Assembly (NCBI RefSeq): GCF_029633865.1
Contig: NC_079216.1
Span: 67,973,654 to 68,037,653 of the forward strand
DNA: 64,000 bases
Direction of reading: 5' to 3'
Origin: Lampris incognitus
Lineage: Eukaryota > Chordata > Actinopteri > Lampriformes > Lampridae
Part shown: piece after piece, positions 23,797 through 35,685 of the stretch
Layout of the letters: each line of letters begins with the position of its first letter
Position numbering within the stretch: position 1 is the first letter of the stretch
Program-made: the position numbers and the translations under genes
The notes under the pieces: generated by a model
What the model saw: the letters and a program-made list of their open reading frames with translations, nothing else
Told to the model about the DNA's origin: nothing
Databases searched by the model: none

Positions 23797-24716
23797 ACAC
23801 TGTCATTTCACTTCATGCACTTGCATACATGAAATAAAATGAAATGCCGTTCCCCCAGCCCACAGCAGTACAACACAAAGACAAAAACACATCCAAAAAC
23901 TACAAGAACACACACATCCAAACCAACACATATATCCAAACTAACACACACATCCAAACCAACACACATATCCAAACCAACACACATATCCAAACTAACA
24001 CACACATCCAAACCAACACATATATCCAAACTAACACACACATCCAAACCAACACACATATCCAAACCAACACATATATCCAAACCAACACACATATCCA
24101 AACCAACACACATATCCAAACCAACACACATATCCAAACCAACACACATATCCAAACCAACACATATATCCAAACTAAACAAAAAATCCCTGTCCAAGGG
24201 AACGAACACCAGCCAGGATGACTGTTGGAACCGCCGGTCTGCATGGGCTAGCAGTTAGCTTAGCCCGCCCCGCTTCAGCGTCCTGTCAGACCGTCCTCGG
24301 CGTTTCCTCCTCGGGCACAGCTCCAGGCAGGGGCCGTGGTCCCCGGGCCCACCGGACAAAGCAGACCAAGCTCTCCCAGCCAATCCAGTGCCAGCTGTCC
24401 CAGCCAGACACCCTCAACACACCTCCCCGCACTCCTCACAGCGACATCAAAAACACCACAGTCAATGCCAGGTGAGGCCGCCGCCAGACCGCCCTCGATG
24501 TTATCGAACTGCCGGTCTGCATGGGCTAGCAGTTAGCTTAGCCTGCCCCATTGCTCTCCTCGCCGATCCAGCGCCAGCTCTCCCAGCCATCAAACGAAGA
24601 CAAAACTTAGACGCTGCATGGACAGTACTGGGTGAGGCCGCCGCAAATGTGAATTCATGCCGCCATCGTCTGACACCGGAAGCGGAAAAACTATGGTGGT
24701 GCGCATTCAATGTATA
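23797..24716 (+). repeat. Unrecognised interspersed repeat, family X, copy 2
   Basis: Inverted partner of 14217-15110 (see there for shared blocks). This copy has an expanded internal 18-bp minisatellite, whereas copy 1 has only one or two such units. Both copies start beside TGAAAT/TTCATTTC-type short palindromic text and TCAGGAACAC or its antisense. GCATGGGCTAGCAGTTAGCT occurs at about 24241 and 24521. The family is unknown to me. Confidence 0.7.
23905..24178. repeat. 18-bp minisatellite, about 15 copies
   Basis: Unit AAACCAACACACATATCC with A/T and C/T variants. Eighteen is a multiple of three, so every frame gives a regular hexapeptide repeat (for example TNTHIQ). This is a by-product of the array, not a protein. 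Confidence 0.95.
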
Positions 24717-27129
24717 CTGTACACATATGGAAGGAAGTGCTTGTGTGTGTGTGTGTGTGCATGGTGTTTATGTGTGTACTTTTTGGGATACTTTTAATTC
24801 AGGGAGTAATTGTAATTGCTCTATATTTGCTTGATGAATTTCTTCTACATAATGAGGCGAATATTCCAGCAGCAGCGGGGTTGGGGGTTTCTGCTGTTGA
24901 CAAATGACGGTGGGGAACACTGCATACGCACAGTCCCACCCAGGCTTCTCATCCTCCCATCTCCGTGCTTATACAGAGTGTGTTTATCTACCCCCCCGCC
25001 CCGCCCCGCCCCGCCCCCAATCCCTTTGCTGGAGCAATCGGGCTGCTTTGGGAGAGGAGTGAGTCTGTACTACAGACCGAAATAACCGTACCTACAAATA
25101 CTTAACCCAAAGGTGAACGGACATGAGGCTCCATCAAAATAATGCCATGGGCTAAGAGGCCGAGGCGGCCCGGGATTAAAAACCCAGCAGCAGATCTGAT
25201 AGCACAGCCGTTCCCCAGGCGTGCTCACAGTGTGAACAACTGAAACAGACAGCCGTCTTCTTGCTGAAAGTGGCAAAGAGAGACAACTGTCTTTGCTGAA
25301 TATGGACACAGCGGCCTTTTGTCTGAATTGGGCAAGGCTGTTCATTCATTGCAGGTTCCTAAAATACAGCAGTGCAGACACACAAACACCAAAAAGACAT
25401 AGACGGTGATGCTGCCCTCAGAACCTCTGGACTTGTTTACCCAGATTCCTTTTCAGACCAAAGCCAGCAGATCACCATGGCACAGAAGAGAGCTAAGAGA
25501 ATCTCAGTGCAAGGACTGTCTGTCGATGTTTGTTTACCTCTCCACCCCTCAACTCGTTGCCTCTCCCTCCCCCTTTCTTTCTCTCACTCTCTCTCATTCA
25601 TGTGCTCGGTCTCCATTTCTCCCTGCCAACACTATCTATCTACCTCTACCAGATGTCTTTCCGTCTTCCACCCCCGGTATCCATTCTCTCTCCTCCTTTC
25701 CAGTTTAACTCATTGCCTCTGCTGTCTTTTTGTTCTCCCGCTAGTTCCCTCCATCCCCATTACTTCCTCCAAGTCCCCCTTTAATCCGCTCCCTTCTTCC
25801 CTTCTTATCCGTCACTTTTTTGTTTTTGCACTCCCTCATGCTTGGTCTCGCAGTCAGGTCTTATATCTCCTCTCTCGCGCTTGTCTCCACCTCTTCATGC
25901 TCCCTCCCTCCATCCGCCCCTTTTACCCCCCCCCAATCCCACCCCCATCCGCGGCGGCTGGTGGGACCGGAGGCAGATGTGGAGTGTGACAGCAGTTCTA
26001 TGGGAGAGTTATGATGGAGCACACAGATGCACCCTTATTAACACTACAAAGCCCAGACTTACAGATGCACCGCGCAACTTGGCAACACTGTGACAGGGGT
26101 GTCTGCTGCCACGACAACATGTCTGCGCCTGGCAATGCAGCCTCGGCATGGCAACAAGCTGGAATGTCGAAGCTCACCATACAAAAATAACATCTCTGTC
26201 ACAACTGACACAAGGTCGTTCTGCAAACACAGCCTTTCCACAAATCACGGTCTCCGAGGTCCACAGCTGAAGCCCCTCGCTGCTCACAGGGCCGCGGGTC
26301 GCTGCCTCTCGCTGCCTTGCACTTCATCAATCAAGCACCGTCACAGCTTGGCCACTGAGAAGTCACACCTGGTTAACACACGGTAATGTGGCCTGCATTT
26401 AACCACCCTGGTTGGAGCCTAGTGAAGGCTGCTAGTGGGGAGAACTGGAGGAGGTGGACGTCACCTCTCCAGTATAAATCACTCAGGGAGGCTGGAGGTG
26501 CTCTGAGGATTGTGTGTAGCATGTCTGTGAGACTGGGCTGCTTGCTACAGGATTAACTGCAGATTGTTGTTCTCTTTTGGCACCTGTGCATGACAATACC
26601 ACTTAATGGTACCTTTCTTTTATCATTGTGTAAACAAATGTTTGTTTGCTGCCAACTGCCAAACATCAACACCATCATATTTGATAAACGGTTGTTTTTA
26701 TTGTTAATAACAACCAGACATCATCGTAACATGCAGCGTACCTAACCTCGCATTGCAACATGTACGCAAACTAACCACTTTGAAGGACTGCAGGCTTTTA
26801 ACCAAACTTTCGGTAGAAAAATCAGCATATCTGCTCTTTCTGGTAGCCTGTCTGCCCACTCCTGGCTGACTGTTTTGTCCTCTGTGGAAAATTGCTTATG
26901 TATAAATATGTGACTTGTGGCACCATTAGTGCAAACTCATTGGTCCTGTCAGTACTTCCCACTTTGGTAACAGTACCTTCAAAGTAATGGTACCTGGTAC
27001 CCATCCCTACATGAAATGGAGGCCTACCAACAGCAACGCAACCAACATGAGCTGATTTAGTTCAAACAAAATGTCACATGCATGTTGGATGTGAATTCAT
27101 AAACTCATGGAGTACAAGGATCCTCCTGG
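24717..27129. other. Intronic stretch without recognisable genes
   Basis: It contains a GT run at 24745-24760, a C-rich CCGCC run at about 24990-25017 and CT-rich DNA at 25540-25950 that gives long serine/leucine frames. From about 26790 to 27010 a TACC-rich text (GGTACCTGGTACCCATCCC) resembles a transposon end, without a convincing partner. No exon seen. Confidence 0.4.
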
Positions 27130-27140
27130 ATCCTAGCTGT

Positions 27141-27341
27141 CTACCACTACCACTACCACTACTACTACTACTTTCGGCTGAAGGGGGCGCCACAGTCGAT
27201 CATCCGTTTCCATCTCTTCCTGTCCTCTGCATCTTCCCCTGTCACACCAGCCACCTGCATGTCCTCCCTCACCACATCCATAAACCTCCTCTTCGGCCTT
27301 CCTCTTCTCCTCTTCCCTGGCAGCTCCATATTCAATCCTGA
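27141..27341 (-). mobile_element. RTE-type LINE, 3' fragment (201 bp)
   Basis: Antisense of the C-terminal coding end shared with the larger copies at 53.7 and 58.6 kb (AACCTCCTCTTCGGCCTTCC on the plus strand), ending in a (TAC)n tail at 27142-27170. It is flanked by the 11-bp duplication ATCCTAGCTGT at 27130-27140 and 27342-27352. This is a classic 5'-truncated LINE insertion. Confidence 0.88.
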
Positions 27342-27352
27342 ATCCTAGCTGT

Positions 27353-28481
27353 AATCAACTAAATAGTAACTAAATATGAATACAAAGCTAACTACTATTG
27401 TAAAAACTACATTGAGTCTGTTTGAATAAGCCTCTTTCATGGAAGAGTAAATGTCTCTTGTGTCTGTGATGACAAATGGGGTTCTTAGTGTACTGTATAA
27501 GTCCCAGCATAGCGAGAGTCTGAGTGATGTTGAGGAATTAGCCTGATAGTACCGATGTGTATCCTCCGGTGATGGAAATCAGCCCTGATAGGTTGAAATG
27601 TGTCTTTATTTGTCTGCGGTACTGACTGACGCAGGATGACAGTGAGGGTCATGATAACACACAGAGACACACACGGCTGAATCTGGCTGAGTGTGCACCT
27701 GTGTGCATGGATGTGTAATGTTAAGCCAGTAAACGGAACAGCCCAGGTGTCTCTCTGAGGTGTCTGCACACACTAACCATCACAGGATGGGCAACACACT
27801 TTGCACCTGGCCTGCCACTGCATATCATCCTGGGGGGGGGGGGGGGTAATGAGAGTAGAATAGGAAACAGAAATACAAATATAAGACAGGAATGCAAATA
27901 TATGAGCTTCAGAACCTCATTTTCTGCACAGTTGTTGAGGAGGTGGTTTGCACTGAGGAGAGAAGAGTGAGATGACACCTGTCCAAAGTGTAACATGAAA
28001 AGCACTTTGCCAACAACCAATTCATTAATCATGTTCAATATTTGCTATTTTCCTTACATAAACTCGCTCGGTCTCCACGCAGCTTGTTTCATGTTTGGAA
28101 TAACATTGATCCAGTGTGCCAGTCAGAGTGTGGGGAGAACAGCACCACATCAAAGCACGTCTGCCGACCCCTCAACCAGAGTGAGCCAGCAGGCAAATCA
28201 CCCCTTAAAGTAGAGAGTCCCTGGGGATGGTGTAATTCTCCCTCCCTCTCCCCCCCCCCCCCCTCTCCTTCTCTTTCTTTTTCACTCTCTCTTACACACT
28301 CACAGAACCATGCACACTGGAACATGTGCAACCTCAAGAGAGCAGCATGTGTATGGGAGCTATTATTCATTTATCAGCTCAGTCCTCATTAAATCTGAAC
28401 ACACACAAACAGAATAATCAATGTGACAATGAAAAGAAACAGTCTCATACATACGGGTATAACATATATAAAATGAAGATT

Positions 28482-28521
<40 letters not shown>

Positions 28522-28566
28522 CTCATTCAGTGACTCCCAGCCCTATCTCTCTCTCTCTTTCAAATC

Positions 28567-28620
<54 letters not shown>

Positions 28621-28799
28621 AATGATCAAAATCATCATCTTCCAATGTCAGCTTCCTCGTTATCATTTCCATGATCACCCACATCCTCCTCCTCATCCTC
28701 CTCTTCACAATACAACATGTCTGTTGCCCATAATCTGCTGCATTGAACTGTGCTTTTATATCATGCTGTGGATAAAAAAAATAAATACTGGAGCTGTGT
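27353..28799. other. Intronic stretch with CA microsatellites
   Basis: G-run at 27832-27846, C-run at 28249-28262, CA repeats at about 28490-28519 and 28570-28613. Minus-strand 28640-28720 reads a short acidic peptide (EEEDEEED), with no splice support. No gene called. Confidence 0.45.
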
Positions 28800-30497
28800 T
28801 GGGGGGGTGCAGGGCAGCGAATGTGTTTGGGGGGGTTGCAGGGCACCGTGGGTGCAGGGCAGCGAATGTGTTTGGGGGGGGGGGGTTTGCAGGGCACCGT
28901 GGGTGCAGGGCAGCGGATGTGTTGGGGGGGGGTTTTGCAGGACACCGCGGGTGCAGGGCAGCGGATGTGTTTTGGGGGGGGGGGGTTTGCAGGGCACCGC
29001 GGGTGCAGGGCAGCAGATGTGTTGGGAGGGGGTTTGCAGGACACCGTGGGTGCAGGGCAGCGGATGTGTTTTGGGGGGGGGGGTTTGCAGGGCACCGTGG
29101 GTGCAGGGCAGCGGATGTGTTGGGAGGGGGTTTGCAGGGCACTGCGGGTGCAAGGCAGCGGATGTGTTTTGGGGGGGGTTTGCAGGGCACCGCGGGTGCA
29201 GGGCAGCGGATGTGTTTTGGGGGGGTTTGCAGGGCACCGCGGGTGCAGGGCAGCGGATGTGTTTGGGGGGGGGTTTGCAGGGCACTGCGGGTGCAGGGCA
29301 GCGGATGTGTTTGGGGGGGGGTTTGCAGGGCACCGTGGGTGCAGGGCAGCGGATGTGTTTGGGGGGGGGTTTGCAGGGCACTGCGGGTGCAGGGCAGCGG
29401 ATGTGTTTTGGGGGGGGGGGTTTGCAGGGCACCGTGGGTGCAGGGCAGCGGATGTGTTGGGAGGGGGTTTGCAGGGCACTGCGGGTGCAGGGCAGCGGAT
29501 GTGTTTGGGGGGGGTTTGCAGGGCACCGTGGGTGCAGGGCAGCGGATGTGTTTGGGGGGGGGTTTGCAGGGCACTGCGGGTGCAGGGCAGCGGATGTGTT
29601 TTGGGGGGGGGTTTGCAGGGCACCGTGGGTGCAGGGCAGCGGATGTGTTGGGAGGGGGTTTGCAGGGCACTGCGGGTGCAAGGCAGCGGATGTGTTTTGG
29701 GGGGGGTTTGCAGGGCACCGCGGGTGCAGGGCAGCGGATGTGTTTTGGGGGGGGTTTGCAGGGCACCGCGGGTGCAGGGCAGCGGATGTGTTTGGGGGGG
29801 GGTTTGCAGGGCACCGCGGGTGCAGGGCAGCGGATGTGTTTTGGGGGGGGGGGTTTGCAGGGCACCGCGGGTGCAGGGCAGCAGATGTGTTGGGAGGGGG
29901 TTTGCAGGGCACTGCGGGTGCAGGGCAGCGGATGTGTTGGGAGGGGGTTTGCAGGGCACTGCGGGTGCAGGGCAGCGGATGTGTTTGGGGGGGGGTTTGC
30001 AGGGCACCGTGGGTGCAGGGCAGCGGATGTGTTTGGGGGGGGGTTTGCAGGGCACCGTGGGTGCAGGGCAGCAGATGTGTTGGGAGGGGGTTTGCAGGGC
30101 ACTGCGGGTGCAGGGCAGCGGATGTGTTTTGGGGGGGGGGGTTTGCAGGGCACCGTGGGTGCAGGGCAGCGGATGTGTTGGGAGGGGGTTTGCAGGGCAC
30201 CGCGGGTGCAGGGCAGCAGATGTGTTGGGAGGGGGTTTGCAGGGCACTGCGGGTGCAGGGCAGCGGATGTGTTTGGGGGGGGGTTTGCAGGGCACCGTGG
30301 GTGCAGGGCAGCGGATGTGTTTTGGGGGGGGGTTTGCAGGGCACCGCGGGTGCAGGGCAGCGGATGTGTTTTGGGGGGGTTTGCAGGGCACCGTGGGTGC
30401 AGGGCAGCAGATGTGTTGGGAGGGGTTTTGCAGGTTACCGCGGGTGCAGGGCAGCGGATGTGTTTGGGGGGGGGGTTGCAGGGCAGCAGATGTGAAG
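28800..30497. repeat. G-rich minisatellite, 46-53 bp unit, over 30 copies
   Basis: A 1.7-kb array. Each unit has TTTGCAGGGCACCG(T/C)GGGTG, then CAGGGCAGCGGATGTGTT, then a G-run of 5-12 bases (sometimes GGGAGGGG). Variation is mainly G-run length plus the CACCGTGG/CACCGCGG/CACTGCGG and CGGATG/CAGATG variants, arranged in higher-order runs. The unit has no stop codon in any frame, so frames of more than 450 codons exist on both strands. These are not genes. The regular G-runs make the plus strand likely to form G-quadruplexes. Confidence 0.96.
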
Positions 30498-31605
30498 TGA
30501 CAAAGTGACAGTGGCTGCATGTATTTAGTGGCTATCCGACTCAAGAAACATGCTGCTCACTGTTCAAGCTATTTATAGAGCCTTTTACTGATGCTTCTGA
30601 GTCGAGTGGACGAGTGGAGATGATCCTCAGGGGAATGACTTACGAAGATCCCTCGTAGCTCCTTCTACCCCCGTCCAGTGTACATTTCTCTCTCTGCTTC
30701 CTGCTCCTCAGCCTTGGCCCCTCCTTCCATCCTCTTCCCATTTTTCTGCCTCCACTCGCCATGCCGTAGCTCAAACTCCATGATCATCCTCCTTCATCCT
30801 CTCTTTCCATCGCAGCCAATTCCCTATTCCTCTCTTCATCTCTTCTCCAAATCCATTTGTCCTCACACCTCTCTCTCCATCTACTCCAACTCTTCTCATC
30901 ACCTCCCCTTTCCCACAAATGATTTTCCTGCCTTTGCTTTCTCCTTTGGACCTACTCCTTTCCCTTACACGTCTCTGCTGCATTCACATGAAGAAGCTCT
31001 CACACTCCCTGTACACATGAAGTGGGACTGTCCACAACTCTCCTCTACGTTCTTCAACAACACAAGCAGGAGTGGAAACTCTGGCTCATCCACCCAAGAG
31101 GCCTTCCTAATAACAAGTCAAATGGTGCCCCCGACTTCCTCCGCTAGCTTGTCTGTGATGTCTGAGACAGCAGGGCTGCAACTCAACATTGAGACATCAT
31201 TGTTTTTTTTGCGATACATATTGCAATGTTAATGCGTAATAAAGAATTACATGACTTCCAACATATACTGCAACTTTTAACTTTCGAGCCTCCATTTGCA
31301 CCATTTATCACCCTGCGATTATTGGAGGGATTTTAGAGGGGGAAATAAGGCAGCTGTCCAGGAAGTCATTAAATCAGACTAAATTGAATTATTTGTCAGA
31401 CGTGCTAGAATATTTTTCTTCAGGAGTAGTCATAAAGAGGCTAAATTTCGTTTTCTATCAATAAGCAATAAGAATTTGAGCCTCACATGACTGAAGGGCC
31501 CCATTTGCCCTACATTACATCCTTTGCAATGTGACTACGACACATGTGCGATCTTAGTCTTAAACTGTGATGTGGCTTTTGAAATGATATACTGTTCAAG
31601 CTTAG
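30498..31605. other. Intronic stretch, CT-rich then unique
   Basis: 30660-31000 is CT-rich and open on the plus strand by composition only. 31210-31560 is unique AT-richer DNA and a possible conserved non-coding candidate. No exon detected. Confidence 0.35.
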
Positions 31606-31815
31606 TGTAGCACGTGGGAGGATCATGCTATTCCCCCCAGTTCCCCCTCCCCCCCGAACAGGCACCCCGACCGACCAGCAGAGGCGCTAGTGAAGCGATC
31701 AGGACACATACCCACATCCACCTTCCCACCCACAGACACGGCCAACTGTGTCCATAGGGACGCCCGACCAAGCTGGAGGCAACACGGGGATTCGAACTGG
31801 GATCCGCGTGTTGGT
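31606..31815 (-). mobile_element. tRNA-derived SINE, family A, copy 7 (3' truncated)
   Basis: Minus-strand fragment holding the head and the first half of the body (GTAGCACGTGGGAGGATCAT to GGGGATTCGAACTGGGATCC on the plus strand). It lacks the tail, and no target duplication is visible. Confidence 0.8.
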
Positions 31816-31869
31816 GTTCTGTTTATTTTTGACTATTGCTGTGAATCAGATGGGAAGACAAGGTGCCCG

Positions 31870-32330
31870 ACATGGAAGTATTGAGATGTGCTGGTACTGT
31901 CAGTGTTGAAGGCCTAATAACAGCCTCCCAGCTCAGATGGGCTGGCCACGTGAGAAGAACGCCAGACAACCGCCTACCAAAAGAGATTTTCTATGGGAAG
32001 CTGTGCCAGGGTAAAAGGAAGCAGGGAGGCCAGGAGCTACGCTTCAAAGATGTGCTCAAGCACCACATGAAGATCTGCAGCATAGATGACTCCAGCTGGG
32101 AGACAGTGGTACTGGACAGACAGAGATGGCGCTCCACAGTAAGGCAATCGAGAACAGCTGTTGAACAAAAGAGACAGGAAGCCTATGATAAGGCCCACCA
32201 TGCAAGACATAACAGACCAACTCAAACAACATTTGTCTGTGACAAATGGGGACGATATTATCACTCTAATGCGGCCTGATGGCCCACAGGCTGCCGAGCT
32301 TAAACTGCATCACAGTCATCATTGTTTCGA
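31870..32330 (+). mobile_element. LINE C-terminal fragment (family of 38.6-41.8 kb)
   Basis: The plus strand reads SQLRWAGHVRRTPDNRLPKE, then FYGKLCQGKRKQGGQ and DVLKHHMKICSIDDSSWE. A degraded zinc-finger-like end follows (FVCDKWGRYYHS). The same order appears in the minus-strand copy at 38598-39370 (QLRWVGHVVRMPDHRLPK). It is a 5'-truncated, mutated copy in the opposite orientation. Confidence 0.8.
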
Positions 32331-32409
32331 TGGACTGCCGAAGAAGACTATACCCCCCCCCACTCAATATTAGCATTGTGATGAGTGCTACTCCCCTTCC
32401 TAGTGTATT

Positions 32410-32410
<1 letters not shown>

Positions 32411-32445
<35 letters not shown>
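32411..32445. repeat. (GT)n microsatellite
   Basis: About 17 GT units followed by a short CA run. Confidence 0.95.
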
Positions 32446-33277
32446 AGACACAGACACACACACACCTTTCCTCCCACGTCCTTCACTGGGAGCATGTTGT
32501 GATGCAGAATGGCGTCTGCTTATCAGGCTGACAGACTCACAGTGACAGCCTGACCAAAGAGCTGCAGACATGGAAAAAAACAACACTGCTTTTAGAGCGC
32601 TCCAAACCACACTGATAAACAAGCTTGCCGACCCAAGGCAGGAGCAACACAGCACTTGGTCCCATCCCTGCTCATCTGCGTGATGCTGTGTCATTCTGAC
32701 GGCAGAGGAATGTCTTCCTCTATGTGTCTCAAACTCTCTTGGTGGGATAAGAGCATAACAACACCCTCCTGATGTGATACAGATGATCTGCTGACCAAAG
32801 GTAGATAACATCAGGCCAGTGAGATTGATGAGAATGCCATTTAGGGAATCACCGTAATAGGAGTGTCATATCACACAGGGGCAACGAGGGCAACGAGGGC
32901 AACGGGAGCTGTCGAAGCACATTCAACTTTTGTTCAAATATTGAGTGAAATATTTAAAGCACAGAGCATTGCAGTAGGTCCAAGCGTAATAACATCTGTA
33001 ATCCTCATTAAACTCTTAGTCTTGTCCAGAGATAACCAGCCCGTTGTGAGGATGCTAATGTCGCTCACGAATCATTCAAAATAACTGTCTTTCCATTCTA
33101 GAGGTGGGTTTGAAGGAGACTGTGCTTGGGGAGAGACTGCACACAAAACAAAAAAAGAGAGATTCATACAACTAAGTGTGCCTGAGCCTTCCTTTTCCTG
33201 TCAGCTTGGCCTCAGTTGTGTGCAGGACCTGCAGTGTTGAACCTCAGCCAGTCCCTATCGTCACCTCAGCCGTCAAC
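32446..33277. other. Intronic stretch
   Basis: Unique sequence apart from a threefold GGGCAACGA repeat at 32879-32903. I see no exon. Confidence 0.35.
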
Positions 33278-33680
33278 AGGGCTGAGTATCAGCACTGATT
33301 TCCCGAATCCATTCGATTCCGATTCACAAGGTCCCAAATCGATTTGATTTCCCATTCGATTCAATATCGATCCAGTCAGGGATATTTCAGCTATAACACC
33401 AATTTGCTTGGATATGAAAGATTCTCAGAGAAGTAACGCTGTCAATTGTACAAGGAACCCTCTAACCTGGTGTATTATTGAAAATATTAATGTTTAAATA
33501 AAGAATTGAACCCAAGGCAGTTTCTGGTCTGTAATGTCTATAGGTCTGTAATTTCCGTTTCCCACGTCAATGGGAGAAAAATAAAGATTAGGAGATTGAT
33601 TCAGAGATTAAATGAATTGATAATTAGATCGTTATGATGATGTATTCGAATCAGGAAAACGATTAATTGAACCCAGCCCT
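33278..33680. mobile_element. hAT-like MITE
   Basis: Starts AGGGCTGAGTATCAG and ends TTGAACCCAGCCCT, a short terminal inverted repeat (AGGGCTG/CAGCCCT) of the type seen in non-autonomous fish hAT elements. The inside is AT-rich with repeated ATTCGATT-type text and no coding capacity. I could not find a clear 8-bp target duplication, so the class is tentative. Confidence 0.5.
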
Positions 33681-34032
33681 CTTGCATGCACCGCTCCATT
33701 ACACAGGGAAGAGGCTACGAAAGGTAGAGCAAGAGACGGACAGCAGCAGAGGACAGAGGAAATAAGACAGGGGTCAAGGGAGCAAAAGAGAAAAAAACAG
33801 GAGAGTCAGTGATAGAGAGCAAGAGCGCAATAGGGTGGAGAGAACAGAAAGACAGGAGAGAAAGCAGGAAGATGAAGGAGCCAGACAGGGGGAGGGGGGA
33901 GAGAGCGAGAGAAAGAGAGAGAGCGAGAGCGAGACAGAGAGGCTCAGGAACTGTGCAGCTGTGGGAGCATATCAAACAATCACCTCTGTGTCATCGACTC
34001 AACACACCGGTGGAGGACATCTAGCGTAGGGC

Positions 34033-34105
34033 CGCCGCTATGCTACATGTCCTCCGCTATGCTACATGTCCTCCGCTACGCCACATGTCCTCCGCTACGC
34101 CAGTG
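34033..34105. repeat. 19-bp tandem repeat, about 4 copies
   Basis: Unit CCGCTATGCTACATGTCCT with later copies carrying CTACGCCACA. Confidence 0.85.
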
Positions 34106-34779
34106 CAAAATTCCCTCCACTCAGCCAAACAGGCCATTCCACCGCTGCATTGAAACTGTGCTCAGTGACCTTAAAGTTGAAATCTGCATTTTTCCCTCCA
34201 TTAATAAGTTGTTATTTCATCCATCTGAAACAGCAACACCCCAACAACTCAAGGGTTTCGGTTGAAGTCCCGACAAAACTTGTATATTTATGTACCAATC
34301 CACCCTCAGATAAGTGGAAGTGAGATGAGACTACTCCACCAAAAAAACGACCCCATAGGTGGTTTGTTCAAGCAGCTTATCACCACCTATAGTGAGGTTT
34401 TAAGCTACTTCCTCACGCTCCTCCGTAATTATAACACGTTACTTCCCCTGTAACAATAAGCATCTCCTTCCATAAGCTGTCGTGAGAAGGAATATTAATA
34501 AAAGCAAAGTTTAACGTCACATAGCGGTTATAATGTCCACGCTAACTGACTTTCTGACTTGTGGCTAACGTTAAGTCAGCTCTTATAACCTTATTCATAG
34601 TAAACATACTGCCAATAGCAATCTTACTTACTATACTAGACGGTCAAACAACACAAAAACCCACTGACTACATATTCTATTGTTCTCACGTTGTTTTAAA
34701 AACCCACAACGCACAGAGGCGAAAAGTATCTGTGGCATATCTCCTGTCGCCGCTAGGGGCACTAATTTAGGAGAAGGTC
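34106..34779. other. Intronic stretch
   Basis: No gene seen. 34255-34460 has text like a further DNA-element remnant, but I could not pair its ends. Confidence 0.3.
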
Positions 34780-34888
34780 CTGTGGGTTGTATTAGAGGAC
34801 ACGACCTATGTGGTCGTATAGTCCCTTTTACAGTTTGTAAACAGTGATGACGTAGGTGTGGATGCGCGCGCATTTAGGCAACGGAAGT

Positions 34889-35251
34889 ATGGCGGAGTTA
34901 GCTAGTTCGTCAAACTATGCAAGGGGATTAACGACAAAAGATCGCAGAAGTTACCTGAATAAATTAACTTTAGCAAATGGCAACCGACTTCCAGATCCGT
35001 GTGGTATTACCGAGTGGGTGGCAGACGTTACTAAGTGGCCTAACATCCAGTGGCCAGATATATATACATATTTGGTGGAGAAACCGAGCGTACACACAAG
35101 AGAGAAGTTGCGGGCATACAAGTCACTGGATGCTTGCAACTATGTTGTCTGCGGTCACATACAAAATGTAAAATACCATTGCCATAATAATTCACTCATG
35201 AATAAAATTAAATGTTCATGGCTAAGTAGAAAAATGCATTACATCATTTGA
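34889..35251 (+). pseudogene. N-terminal part of YqaJ-associated protein of an ISL2EU-like element
   Basis: From the ATG at 34889: MAELASSSNYARGLTTKDRR, then NGNRLPDPCG, WPNIQWPDIYTYLVEKPSV and REKLRAYKSLDACNYVVCGH. The AYKSLDA(C)NY motif is what I associate with the N-terminal region of the YqaJ-like exonuclease proteins of these transposons. The YqaJ nuclease domain itself is absent: the frame stops at 35251, and 35250-35680 is AT-rich and non-coding. It is an amputated first exon. Confidence 0.5.
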
Positions 35252-35685
35252 ATTATCTTAGGCCTGCATTTAATTATCTTTTTTCTGTTGATTAGTTTCT
35301 GGATTAATCGATTTACGGTGGTTGTTTAGTCTCTAAAATGTCTGAAAAAGATGATTAAATGTTGATCAGTGTTTTTCAAAGGCCAAGATCACATCCTGAA
35401 ATGTCTTGTTTTGTGCACAACACAAAGATTCAGTTTACTGTCACAGAGGAGGGAATAAACCAGAGAAATATTCACATTTAAGAGGCTAAAAGCAGAGAAT
35501 TTGCACAATTTTATTATAAATGACTCAGATCAAGGTGTTGTCAAAATGTATATTTAATAACAGCTCTCAATTAATAGTTGCAGTTCTAAATTATTTTGAG
35601 ATGAAAACAAACAATGTCACATGTTCTGACACTTCACAGTGCAGTGCTGTTTGTGAAATGGCAACATATGAATGATAGAATTCAC

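Noticed and set aside
23839..24258. Thr-His-Ile-Gln repeat proteins on both strands
   Set aside because: Translation of the 18-bp minisatellite inside repeat family X.
28640..28720. Minus-strand acidic peptide (EEEDEEED) as the missing MAGI2 linker exon
   Set aside because: The flanking residues do not match MAGI2, there is no convincing acceptor, and the text arises from a CTC-rich run.
28523..30544. Very long open frames (up to 673 codons) on both strands
   Set aside because: They run through the stop-free G-rich minisatellite; all three frames on each strand are open and encode the repeat unit. No homology or initiation context.
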